Assembly: GCA_020052975.1 (NCBI GenBank)
Contig: JAGVOC010000342.1
Location: 1-23,295 of the forward strand
Reading direction: 5' to 3'
Length of the DNA stretch: 23,295 nt
Source: Desulfobacterales bacterium
Lineage (GTDB): Bacteria; Desulfobacterota; Desulfobacteria; Desulfobacterales; RPRI01
Under the pieces are notes generated by a model that was given only the letters and a program-made list of their open reading frames with translations, had not been told where the DNA came from and searched no databases. Of this stretch, positions 15,926 through 21,983 are shown piece by piece. Position 1 is the stretch's first letter. Each line of letters starts with the position of its first letter. The translations under genes were made by a program, and so were the position numbers.

Positions 15926-15974
15926 CAGCGAGTACGGAGTCAGCGCGCATGCGCCGGGTAGGATCTACTCGCTG
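15926..15974. other. Inverted repeat at the 3' end of the flavin reductase gene
   Basis: CAGCGAGTA (15926-15934) and TACTCGCTG (15966-15974) are perfect 9-base inverted repeats enclosing the palindrome GCGCATGCGC. One arm covers the stop codon of the flavin reductase gene. It may end transcription or protect the 3' end of the message. There is no U-tract. Confidence 0.45.
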
Positions 15975-16465
15975 TATACGGATAGAATTTCGCCAAAGTA
16001 GATCCTGTGGTAGTCATTTGCCGCATAGTTTTCCTGAATTGTCTTGTCAACAAAACCGCGTGGATCCATGTCCTGGTAGTATATTTTCCGGCATTCAAGA
16101 ATGAATCTCGCCTCGTTATATGATGGGGCGGCTACTCTCTTGGAGACCTTCAATGTGAGCCCTGTTTTGGATAGTTTGTCCCCATCTCGCCCGGAGAGCG
16201 TGCCAAGTGTCAGCAGATCCTTGCGGTACTCCTCTGGAAAAGCGCACAGGGTGAACGAATCCGATTGCTCAACATACTTGCGTGTGTGTCGTTGAGGTCT
16301 TACGACAATTTGAGCAAAAGGTTTTTCCCACATACTGCCGATGCTGCCCCATGCCACAGTCATCATGTTGCACTCATCAATAGTACCGGCCGTCAGCAAT
16401 AGCCACTGTTTCATCCACAGATTAACAACATCGACAGATAACTCTGTCACTTTAACTTCACGCAT
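15965..16465 (-). CDS. Flavin reductase-like, FMN-binding split-barrel protein
   Basis: The 166-residue protein belongs to the flavin reductase-like/flavoredoxin group. Markers are WLLLTAGTIDECNMMTVAWGS, MWEKPFAQIVVRPQRHTRKYVEQSDSFTL and the ILECRKIYYQDMD strand. Members bind FMN and pass electrons to small-molecule or protein partners. A GTG at 16480 opens the frame, but AAAGGAG lies 5 bases before the ATG at 16465, which is preferred. It lies directly after an Fe-S cluster protein gene, so the pair may form a short electron-transfer chain. The cargo pair is flanked by pieces of the 362-bp repeat (15898 left, 17271 right), suggesting it was acquired as a unit. Confidence 0.85.
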   Translation of the reverse strand: MREVKVTELSVDVVNLWMKQWLLLTAGTIDECNMMTVAWGSIGSMWEKPFAQIVVRPQRHTRKYVEQSDSFTLCAFPEEYRKDLLTLGTLSGRDGDKLSKTGLTLKVSKRVAAPSYNEARFILECRKIYYQDMDPRGFVDKTIQENYAANDYHRIYFGEILSVYSE

Positions 16466-16476
16466 TGAATCTCCTT

Positions 16477-17211
16477 TCACATTATACGGTCGGGTTCAGG
16501 ATTTCGCTGTTTCCCATAGGGGCAGACATACAAGCACAAGCCACATACTGCCAATTCAGCGTCTTTTTTCTTCATCCCTGCAAAGTAGCGGTCACATTTG
16601 CCGGCATCAAACCGTTTCTCACGCGGATCAGATGTGAGAAAAGATTCCCCCGTAAAGGCATGGACAGGGCATATCTCCACACACTGGTTACAACTGCCAC
16701 AGCGTTCTTCCATCGGCTTCCCTGTCACCGGTAACGGAGCATCGGTTAGAACTGTGGCCCAACGCACTCGCGGCCCCTCTTCGGGGGTCACCAACAAGCA
16801 ACTTTTGCCAATCCAGCCCAGCCCGGCTAAATGCGCCGCCAGTTTGTGCGAAAACACCGCGCAGATCCGTTCGTCATCAACCCGTTTCGACGCCGGGACA
16901 GGTAAAGCTTGATAGCCTTGTCGTTGAAGCTGGCTACTCACACGTGAGACGAATAAATCAAGTCGCTGATTGATAACTTCATAGCTATGATGCCGATAGT
17001 TTACTGCCACCGCTCGGTTGACTCGATGTGGCAGTTGATCAACAATGGTGTGCAGCAACACAATCCCAACGGAAATTGCCCGTGGATAAGCTGCTATCAC
17101 CGGTCCGCCTTGTGCCAGGATCGCATCATGAGCCGGCGACAAGTCAGCTACACCGCAAAAGTCTGCTCCCCACGTCTCGGCAATTTCCATTATCCGGTGA
17201 TTAATATCCAT
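16477..17211 (-). CDS. Epoxyqueuosine reductase-like 4Fe-4S double-cluster protein
   Basis: The 244-residue protein has the QueG-like core [21 protein letters not shown] and two 4Fe-4S sites, [12 protein letters not shown] and CGLCLYVCP with an extra Cys (GKCDRYF) between. True QueG is about 350 residues or longer with HEAT-like repeats at the C-terminus, which are missing here. It is therefore probably not the tRNA-modifying enzyme but a related iron-sulfur protein of unknown substrate. The frame opens at 17274, but GGGAG 6 bases before the ATG at 17211 fits the family start ([17 protein letters not shown]). It ends 11 bp before the flavin reductase start. A -10-like TATAAT within the repeat lies about 60 bases upstream. 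Confidence 0.8.
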   Translation of the reverse strand: MDINHRIMEIAETWGADFCGVADLSPAHDAILAQGGPVIAAYPRAISVGIVLLHTIVDQLPHRVNRAVAVNYRHHSYEVINQRLDLFVSRVSSQLQRQGYQALPVPASKRVDDERICAVFSHKLAAHLAGLGWIGKSCLLVTPEEGPRVRWATVLTDAPLPVTGKPMEERCGSCNQCVEICPVHAFTGESFLTSDPREKRFDAGKCDRYFAGMKKKDAELAVCGLCLYVCPYGKQRNPEPDRIM

Positions 17212-17270
17212 TGACAACTCCCTGTAACTTCCCGAATGTTTGAATGGTGCATGCCGGAACGTGCCACCCG

Positions 17271-17400
17271 ACATTATATATTAAATTGTTTCTCGTTATT
17301 ACGCGAGGATATCAATGTTAATAAAACACTGAAACTTGAAAATATATTTATATTCTTATCACATTTCCTCATTTTAATAAAGTTCCGTTAACTGTATCCA
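17271..17400 (+). repeat. 362-bp-type repeat, copy a (left end only)
   Basis: The sequence begins ACATTATATATTAA and aligns with the left part of the full copy at 20977 as far as AATAAAGTTCCGTTAACTGTATCCA. It then breaks off. The recombinase-coding half is missing. Its last 75 bases match 19437-19505 on the other side of the DUF362 segment. Confidence 0.75.
17273..17307 (-). promoter_or_regulatory. Repeat-borne promoter-like unit before the Fe-S protein gene
   Basis: On the minus strand TATAAT (17273-17278) is preceded by the palindrome CTCGCG...CGAG (17292-17307) at about the -35 position. The same arrangement precedes the antitoxin and hicB genes. No good -35 consensus is seen, so an activator or operator role for the palindrome is possible. 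Confidence 0.5.
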
Positions 17401-17596
17401 TATTTTGAAGCTCCCCGTCGCAAGTCCGCCCGCCATACTAATTGGCGGAACCTTCGGCGGAGAATGCGCTCGCTGTTTCGGTCCACTATTTCCTTTTCCT
17501 TACCAGCTAAACTATGCATATTAATAAACAATTAAAGCCCGGCTCTGATCGTTTGGCTCGCCGGAAGATGAATCAATAATCAGTACTTAAACATGT
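17401..17596. other. Intergenic stretch left of the DUF362 gene
   Basis: No gene is seen. CCGCC...GGCGG-type pairing at about 17427-17462 (TCCGCCCGCCA against TGGCGGAA and GGCGGA) can form a short hairpin, like the core palindrome of the dispersed repeats. Confidence 0.4.
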
Positions 17597-18889
17597 TCAT
17601 CCCAGTAATGGCGGCACGGTTGCGTTCAGGCCGTGAAGTTTCGCCTGCAAAAGAGTGAATGCCGCTGATAAGGGACTACAGGGGCAAAGCCTGAGAGGCG
17701 GAACGCCGGAGAGTTTTAACTGAAGCCTTGTATTGTTCATCAGGTCGTTATGCTCGTTCACCTGGTGGATTTTACGGCCGGGATATTTGCTCTTGAGTTT
17801 GACCCCGGTTTCGCTGCATGCGCACGGACCGACAATAAGTATTTCGCCCGGCAGGTTCTCAAGATCGGCATCTTCAAAACCTGAACCGTAAAGCAAAGAC
17901 CACCCGCCTCTGCCGTTATAATCGTTATAAATCATTTCCTGTATTGCCTCTGTGTTCCCCTTGCAGCCTTCAACACAGGCCTTTTTTTTACCGATAACAA
18001 TTCGGACGTCCGGGTTGAATTTTCTCAATAAAGTGTAGGGGATTTTTTTGTCAAACCTTGAAAGCGGAACGCCTTTGACCTCTATCTTGTCAATGTCGCC
18101 TTCACCCAGACCTGCTTCAGCGCAGTGAGAAAGATGTTTAACCTCATCGATTGAATAACCGAATGTCCTTGCGCCAACGACATCTGCGGCGAGTGTGTCT
18201 TTGCCGCCAATAAGAATGTTGGTATCGAGCACAAGCTCCTTGTTGAACGCCAAGATGGGAATATGCCCGTGTGCGGTCGCCTTGACCCCTTCTATAATGC
18301 AGAAGTCCGGCCTTGTCATGGCATATAAGGCTGCAAGCCTTTTGTGGAGTGTCTCATGCGAATGCGCTGCCATCCGGTCAGGCGCCACAGGAAACCCCTG
18401 CTGATTTTTTACGCCGAGCGTCACAACCGCCATGGAGTGTGTTTTCAGTTTGGGCATGTCGATATAAAAGTTCTCACCCCGGATGATGATTTCGTCATAA
18501 AGCCGTTTTGAAACACGGATTTTTGTGCCGTCATTGAGATCGACCGTTGCCATCTTTCCCTCATCCAGGTAAAGAGGCTCGGCGCCGTATTTTTTACAGA
18601 GCTTCGCATAACCGACTATTTTAAAGACAAGCCTTGTAAAATTGCCTCCGGTGCTGCCTTCCATGACCGATATGCGGTTATAGCCGTTATCGTTCAGATA
18701 GCCGAGCATGGCGTCCATCACATCTATGTCGGTATAGGCAAAAGGCGTGAAATGAACCGCATTGGGCTTGATGTAAACCCTGCCGCCGTTCTTCGGGATG
18801 ACCTTGCCTATCCCTCCGAAAGCGCCGAATATTTCATCGAGGCAAACCCTGATCCCTTTTGTCGTATCTGCGATTACTACCTGTGTCAT
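17597..18889 (-). CDS. DUF362 domain protein
   Basis: The 430-residue protein matches DUF362. Markers are RVYIKPNAV near residue 37, NRISVMEGS, FYIDMPKLKTHSMAVVTLGVKNQQG and the long central domain ending around ADVVGARTFGYSIDEVKHL. The C-terminal third adds cysteine clusters CVEGC, GPCACSE and LCPCSP, which could bind a metal or Fe-S centre but do not form a standard ferredoxin pattern. The family function is not established. AAGGAGGAG lies 9 bases before the ATG. Directly upstream is a small membrane protein gene on the same strand. The pair is flanked by about 75-bp direct repeats from the 362-bp repeat family. Confidence 0.88.
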   Translation of the reverse strand: MTQVVIADTTKGIRVCLDEIFGAFGGIGKVIPKNGGRVYIKPNAVHFTPFAYTDIDVMDAMLGYLNDNGYNRISVMEGSTGGNFTRLVFKIVGYAKLCKKYGAEPLYLDEGKMATVDLNDGTKIRVSKRLYDEIIIRGENFYIDMPKLKTHSMAVVTLGVKNQQGFPVAPDRMAAHSHETLHKRLAALYAMTRPDFCIIEGVKATAHGHIPILAFNKELVLDTNILIGGKDTLAADVVGARTFGYSIDEVKHLSHCAEAGLGEGDIDKIEVKGVPLSRFDKKIPYTLLRKFNPDVRIVIGKKKACVEGCKGNTEAIQEMIYNDYNGRGGWSLLYGSGFEDADLENLPGEILIVGPCACSETGVKLKSKYPGRKIHQVNEHNDLMNNTRLQLKLSGVPPLRLCPCSPLSAAFTLLQAKLHGLNATVPPLLG

Positions 18890-18994
18890 ATAATTATTCT
18901 CCTCCTTCCCAATACCGCCGCCTCCATTCTCTGCCGGACCGACCCGGTGCCTTCCTATCTGGTGTGCATCGACAGACGTGACTTGTCAGACACT

Positions 18995-19378
18995 TCAACG
19001 CACAAATCCGAAGTAACCAAATAAGAGTCCGATCGAGAGCGTAACATACGGATAAATCTTCAGGACTCTTTCTGTAAGAAATGATTCGGACAAACGCTGA
19101 ATGAATTTTGGAAAGACTATTATGAGGACACCTTTTATGAGGGATAGCCAGCCTATAATCGTTATCAGAACAGTCCAGTCTCTCCCCCAAAGATTGTGAT
19201 AGTGCACGATCAAAAATCCGACGATAACGGCCATGAAGCCCATCATGTAGGTCAGTGCAGCGCTCTTGTACATATCGTCCGCAAGCCTGCGATAATAATC
19301 TCTGCTGAAAAACCCGGGAAGAGAAGCCGATATGTATATTACCGCCGTAATTTTTGCTATGAATATGGATAGTTCCAT
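18995..19378 (-). CDS. Small four-helix membrane protein of unknown function
   Basis: The 127-residue protein has four hydrophobic segments, at about 3-20, 39-59, 67-84 and 106-125. Between them are short charged loops (SRDYYRRLADDMYKS, PKFIQRLSESFLTERV). No family is recognised. A longer frame begins at 19465, but GGAGG lies 5 bases before the ATG at 19378, which starts the protein cleanly at MELSIFIAK. It is 105 bp upstream of the DUF362 gene and possibly cotranscribed. Confidence 0.75.
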   Translation of the reverse strand: MELSIFIAKITAVIYISASLPGFFSRDYYRRLADDMYKSAALTYMMGFMAVIVGFLIVHYHNLWGRDWTVLITIIGWLSLIKGVLIIVFPKFIQRLSESFLTERVLKIYPYVTLSIGLLFGYFGFVR

Positions 19379-19440
19379 ATTATCCTCCATATTGCGTCTA
19401 ACATCACGCTTCAGTTTTGTAACACTGTAACACGGGGTGT

Positions 19441-19736
19441 TGAAAATACAATTCCTGTTTATCACGCTTCTTTATTTTAATAAAGTTATGATTATTTTAT
19501 CAATCTATTAGGCGCTAAAGGAAAAACTCATGGAAAGAATACTTGAAATTATTGGTAAATGAAATAAGGGTGGACAAAAAAGAAGTGCGCCTGTCCGGCA
19601 GTTATAATGCCGTGGCAGGCGCACTTCATCTGTCAACAAAACGGGAGCATCCTGAAATAGTACCCGGTTTTAACCAAGTTTGGCTCCCCGGAACGGATGA
19701 AGCCGGGCGCTGGGAATAAACTGTTATTATTTAACG
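19441..19736 (+). repeat. 362-bp-type repeat, copy b (left end missing)
   Basis: This copy aligns with 21042-21338 of the full copy. Its plus-strand frame reads EYLKLLVNEIRVDKKEVRL, then SGSYNAVAGALH and VWLPGTDEAGRWE before a stop. This looks like a serine recombinase C-terminus. Its final bases GTTAAATAA, on the minus strand, provide the last codons and stop of the toxin gene. Confidence 0.85.
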
Positions 19737-20008
19737 TTCCTGAGTCTCTTGATGAGGGTTTCGTATTCTTTATGCGAACCGATCCAGAACCATGTCATCT
19801 CATCGCCTTCAAGTATCCCTACAGCGCGATGGTCCATGTTTATTCGGACCGAGAAAATCGGCCGCGTCGAATGAATGCGCTTGAAATGCAAACTCGGGTA
19901 GTATGGATTGTTGGAGAATAACTCGTAGGCATCCTTGGCCTGTTTTCTGATTTCGGAGGGAAGCCCACTGTAGCACTTCCAAAATCGCTGTGTCGCAGAT
20001 GACTTCAT
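19727..20008 (-). CDS. RelE/ParE-family toxin
   Basis: The 93-residue protein has the RelE/ParE fold pattern: SGLPSEIRKQAKDAYELFSNNP, a LHFKRIHSTRPIFSVRINMDHRAVGIL strand pair, and WFWIGSHKEYETLIKRL at the end. Members either cut mRNA at the ribosome or act on gyrase; which applies here cannot be told. The last residues (NVK and stop) come from the adjoining repeat, so the original C-terminus was probably replaced. The ATG overlaps the antitoxin stop by 4 bp (ATGA), as usual for such pairs. Confidence 0.88.
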   Translation of the reverse strand: MKSSATQRFWKCYSGLPSEIRKQAKDAYELFSNNPYYPSLHFKRIHSTRPIFSVRINMDHRAVGILEGDEMTWFWIGSHKEYETLIKRLRNVK

Positions 20009-20223
20009 AGACGATCCAAATCAAGCGGTACTGTCTTGCCTCTTCGCTTTTCGCTAATAGCCTCATCAGCGAGCCTTTCCAAAACATCTTCCGATTCGGC
20101 AAAAGACTTTGCCCAGGTCCTTTCTGAATGCAGTTCATCCAGGACCCACTTGGCTAATGCATTCTGGTCCATCTCAGGAAGGCTGGAAGCCTCCTCAAAA
20201 GCTTTCTCAAGCAACTTCGTCAT
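20005..20223 (-). CDS. Antitoxin partner of the RelE/ParE-type toxin
   Basis: This small acidic protein is of the type found directly before RelE/ParE toxins. It has a helical N-terminus (LLEKAFEEASSLPEMDQNALAKWVLDEL), a linker with SERTWAKSFAESEDVLERLADEA, and a C-terminal VPLDLDRL tail that would wrap the toxin. It has no recognisable ribbon-helix-helix or helix-turn-helix. The reading frame opens with GTG at 20232, only 2 bases from AAGGAG. The ATG at 20223 has about 11 bases and is chosen, with doubt. Transcription probably starts from the repeat-borne promoter at 20259. Confidence 0.8.
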   Translation of the reverse strand: MTKLLEKAFEEASSLPEMDQNALAKWVLDELHSERTWAKSFAESEDVLERLADEAISEKRRGKTVPLDLDRL

Positions 20224-20256
20224 TTGCTTCACATCTCCTTTCTATGTCACCGCATA

Positions 20257-20325
20257 ACATTATATATTAAATTGCTTCTCGTTTTTACAAGAGAGTATCA
20301 AATTCAATAAAATAAACGAAAATAA
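20257..20325 (+). repeat. 362-bp-type repeat, copy c (left end fragment)
   Basis: ACATTATATATTAAATTGCTTCTCG and the following bases, up to AATAAAATAAACGAAAATAAG, align with the first 65 bases of the full copy. After that the sequence is unrelated for about 215 bp to the hicA end. Confidence 0.75.
20259..20293 (-). promoter_or_regulatory. Repeat-borne promoter-like unit before the antitoxin gene
   Basis: Minus-strand TATAAT at 20259-20264 is preceded by a degenerate palindrome CTCTTG...ACGAG at 20278-20293. This is the same layout as before hicB and the Fe-S protein gene. The leader to the start codon would be about 20-30 bases. Confidence 0.5.
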
Positions 20326-20492
20326 GATTAATTGGGCTGTACAATCAAATAAGCATTAATATCATATAGATAAGGCCATTAAATTATGCGACTTTATTAG
20401 TCGCCTGACCTGTTATATTTGCGGGTTGAGAATAAAATTTCTACATTTTGGTTTTGTGTTTCGTATTATATAGAACCTTTATAACACATTAT

Positions 20493-20534
20493 GGCTCTGC
20501 GGCGGCGTTACGTCGTCCGTAGCAGCCTTTTTTT
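20493..20534 (+). terminator. Hairpin with T7 tract after hicA (plus strand)
   Basis: GGCT...AGCC closes a GC-rich imperfect stem (20493-20527) followed by seven T. As a terminator it would act on the plus strand, where no gene ends, so it may limit antisense transcription into hicA or be a leftover. The 20326-20492 stretch holds nothing recognisable. Confidence 0.35.
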
Positions 20535-20540
20535 CGGGCC

Positions 20541-20747
20541 TCAGAGTTCACTGTTTTCGATGCCAACCAGCCGCATTATGGCTCGTTGCAGGCCCTGTTT
20601 CAGATCCTGGTTTCTGTGAACAGGAACGGTGATCCGTAAATTCTGGCCTTCCTTAATATAGATGTGATGGCTGCCGGTGATGCGTGACGGCGTCCACCCC
20701 TTGTTCTCGAGAATCTGGCACATCCGCTTTCCGCTGATGGTCTTCAT
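20541..20747 (-). CDS. hicA: HicA-family mRNA interferase toxin
   Basis: HicA toxins cut mRNA and tmRNA in translation-dependent fashion. The 68-residue protein has the double-stranded RNA-binding-like fold: ISGKRMCQILENKGW, then RITGSHHIYIKEG with the catalytic histidine, and LRITVPVHRNQDLKQGLQRAIMRLVGI. A TTG at 20759 also opens the frame. The ATG at 20747, one base after the hicB stop, is the natural start. The gene is second in a hicB-hicA operon, the reverse of the E. coli order but common elsewhere. Confidence 0.93.
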   Translation of the reverse strand: MKTISGKRMCQILENKGWTPSRITGSHHIYIKEGQNLRITVPVHRNQDLKQGLQRAIMRLVGIENSEL

Positions 20748-20748
20748 A

Positions 20749-20952
20749 TCAGACAGCAAGCTCCATGACCGTGTCGCGGCCTTCGAGCCGCACGTCCTTC
20801 ATGTCGATGCTCAGACATCCCTCAACGGCGTCATAGAGGTTCTCGATGAGATCTTTCATCGTGTCGCCTTGGCTCATGCATCCTGGGATGGCTGGCACTT
20901 CAGCCCAGAATCCTCCTTCCTCTGCCTCGTGGATGATGATCTTCAGTTTCAT
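20749..20952 (-). CDS. hicB: HicB-family antitoxin
   Basis: The 67-residue protein is a compact HicB: IIHEAEEGGFWAEVPAIPGCMSQGDTMKDLIENLYDAVEGCL is the RNase H-like fold typical of the family. No C-terminal DNA-binding domain (ribbon-helix-helix or HTH) follows, so autorepression, if any, would need another route. GGAGG lies 6 bases before the ATG. Its promoter is probably the TATAAT carried on the 362-bp repeat 27-32 bases upstream. HicA follows after 1 base. Confidence 0.93.
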   Translation of the reverse strand: MKLKIIIHEAEEGGFWAEVPAIPGCMSQGDTMKDLIENLYDAVEGCLSIDMKDVRLEGRDTVMELAV

Positions 20953-20976
20953 ATGTTGCCTCCATTGTCATGGCAA

Positions 20977-21338
20977 ACATTATATATTAAGTTTCTTCTC
21001 GTTTTTACGCGAGGGTATCAATTTCAATAAAATACCGGAGATTTAAAATACGTTTCTTACTTATCACACTTCTTATTTTTAATAAAGTTGCGTTTATTTT
21101 ATCAATCTTTTTGGCACTCAGGGAAAAACTCCGGGAAAGAATACTTGAAATTATTGGTAAATGAAATCAGGGTGGATAAAAAAGAAGTGCGCCTGTCCGG
21201 CAGCTATTCTACCATGGCAGGCGCACTTCATATGTCAACAAAACATGAGCATCTTGAAGGAGTGCCCAGTTTTGTCCCGGTTTGGCTCCCCAGCACGGAT
21301 GAATCCGGGCACTGGGAACAAATTGTTATTATTTAACG
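20977..21338 (+). repeat. 362-bp repeat, copy d (fullest copy)
   Basis: This is the most complete copy. Bases 20977-21060 hold the minus-strand promoter-like unit and AT-rich sequence, shared with copies a and c. From about 21,130 to 21,336 a plus-strand frame encodes EYLKLLVNEIRVDKKEVRL, SGSYSTMAGALH, VPSFVPVWLP and GHWEQIVII before its stop. This resembles the C-terminus of large serine recombinases; the catalytic domain is absent. Its last bases ATTTAAC form the core site of the adjoining attC. Between copies b and d the protein sequence is better kept than random decay would predict. Confidence 0.85.
20979..21013 (-). promoter_or_regulatory. Repeat-borne promoter-like unit before hicB
   Basis: Minus-strand TATAAT (20979-20984) with CTCGCGTAAAAACGAG (20998-21013) upstream. 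The palindrome covers the expected -35 region, where no TTGACA-like box is seen. Leader length to hicB would be about 20 bases. Confidence 0.55.
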
Positions 21339-21385
21339 AAAAAATCAGCCGGAGCGTAGCGATCGGCTTTAGCGCCTGGTTATCC
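21331..21385 (-). other. Integron attC site 3
   Basis: On the minus strand the 55-base site runs from GGATAAC to GTTAAAT. The second is a perfect GTTRRRY core. Between them GCTAAAGCCGATCGC pairs with GCTCCGGCTGA across a TAC loop, and the sequence closely follows the layout of classical aadA-type attC sites. The stop codon of the 172-residue cassette gene lies in the first core, as is typical. The GTTAAAT end is also the terminal sequence of the 362-bp repeat. Confidence 0.78.
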
Positions 21386-21898
21386 TGTGTAACATTGATA
21401 TTCTATTTCTACTACTTTTCCATTCGATATACGAAATCTTAATATATCAGTATCACCACCAACTTCAAGCCAATCACCAATTTTATATGTCTTTCCCTTA
21501 AGGCGTTTTTTAATGCTTTCTACTGTGTCACCAATGCGAAAGCCTGAAATATTTTTCCATGAAGGGCTTGTTATATTAGCGGTTGCGACAGTATATGTAT
21601 TATCACCTTTAACTGTAATTATTATAAGACGAAGACCTTCATAAATAAGTTCTCTGTCTTCAGTTCCCATAATCTTATTAATTTCTATTATCCGCTCACT
21701 TTTAAGCTTTCCCATTGAACGTAAAGCCTTCAACGATTTCGGTAGATGTATTGCATAGGGGCCGTCTATGCAGCTACAATCTTCAAGATACCCGTCATTA
21801 TTGTTTCCAGCCCATGCAAAAGAACAAATCAAAACGAAAGAAATTATAACTAACATAATTTGTGTTCGATGCTTTCCATGCACATTTGATGTTTTCAT
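21380..21898 (-). CDS. Cassette gene: exported protein of unknown function
   Basis: The 172-residue protein has a signal peptide (hydrophobic residues about 14-29, then SFAWAG), so it should be exported. The mature part has a CSC pair near residue 42 (EDCSCIDGPYAIHLPKSLK), a central strand-rich section (LIIITVKGDNTYTVATANI), and FRIGDTVESIKKRLKGK, which recalls repeats seen in small bacterial SmpA-like or calcium-gated folds but is not diagnostic. No family is recognised. AAGGA lies 8 bases before the ATG. It lies between attC sites 2 and 3, which makes it one complete integron cassette with the gene in the usual orientation. Confidence 0.8.
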   Translation of the reverse strand: MKTSNVHGKHRTQIMLVIISFVLICSFAWAGNNNDGYLEDCSCIDGPYAIHLPKSLKALRSMGKLKSERIIEINKIMGTEDRELIYEGLRLIIITVKGDNTYTVATANITSPSWKNISGFRIGDTVESIKKRLKGKTYKIGDWLEVGGDTDILRFRISNGKVVEIEYQCYTG

Positions 21899-21918
21899 AT
21901 ATTGTTTCCTTATATCTT

Positions 21919-21983
21919 GGATAACGAAAAGCTAAGCCGGAGCAGCTCAGCGGGCTGCGATCGGCTTTAGCGAATGGTTATGT
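21919..21983 (-). other. Integron attC site 2
   Basis: On the minus strand it runs ACATAAC to CGTTATCC over 65 bases. GCTAAAGCCG pairs with CGGCTTAGC leaving one extra A in the 5' arm, the position of the extrahelical base in attC sites. GCAGC and GCTGC continue the stem. CATTCGCTAAAGCCGA strongly resembles the aadA-type attC arm. The stop codon of the 295-residue gene lies in the ACATAAC core. The outer core GTTATCC departs from GTTRRRY at two positions. Confidence 0.82.

Noticed and set aside
15859..16104. Plus-strand frame starting MKPGTGNKLLLFNV, also seen at 19697 and in part at 21298
   Set aside because: The similar starts come from the shared repeat end read in a different frame. The downstream parts are unrelated and lie antisense to real genes.
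16477..17211. Assignment as true QueG (epoxyqueuosine reductase)
   Set aside because: The protein is about 100 residues too short and sits beside a flavin reductase in a repeat-bounded segment, so only a QueG-like label is supported.
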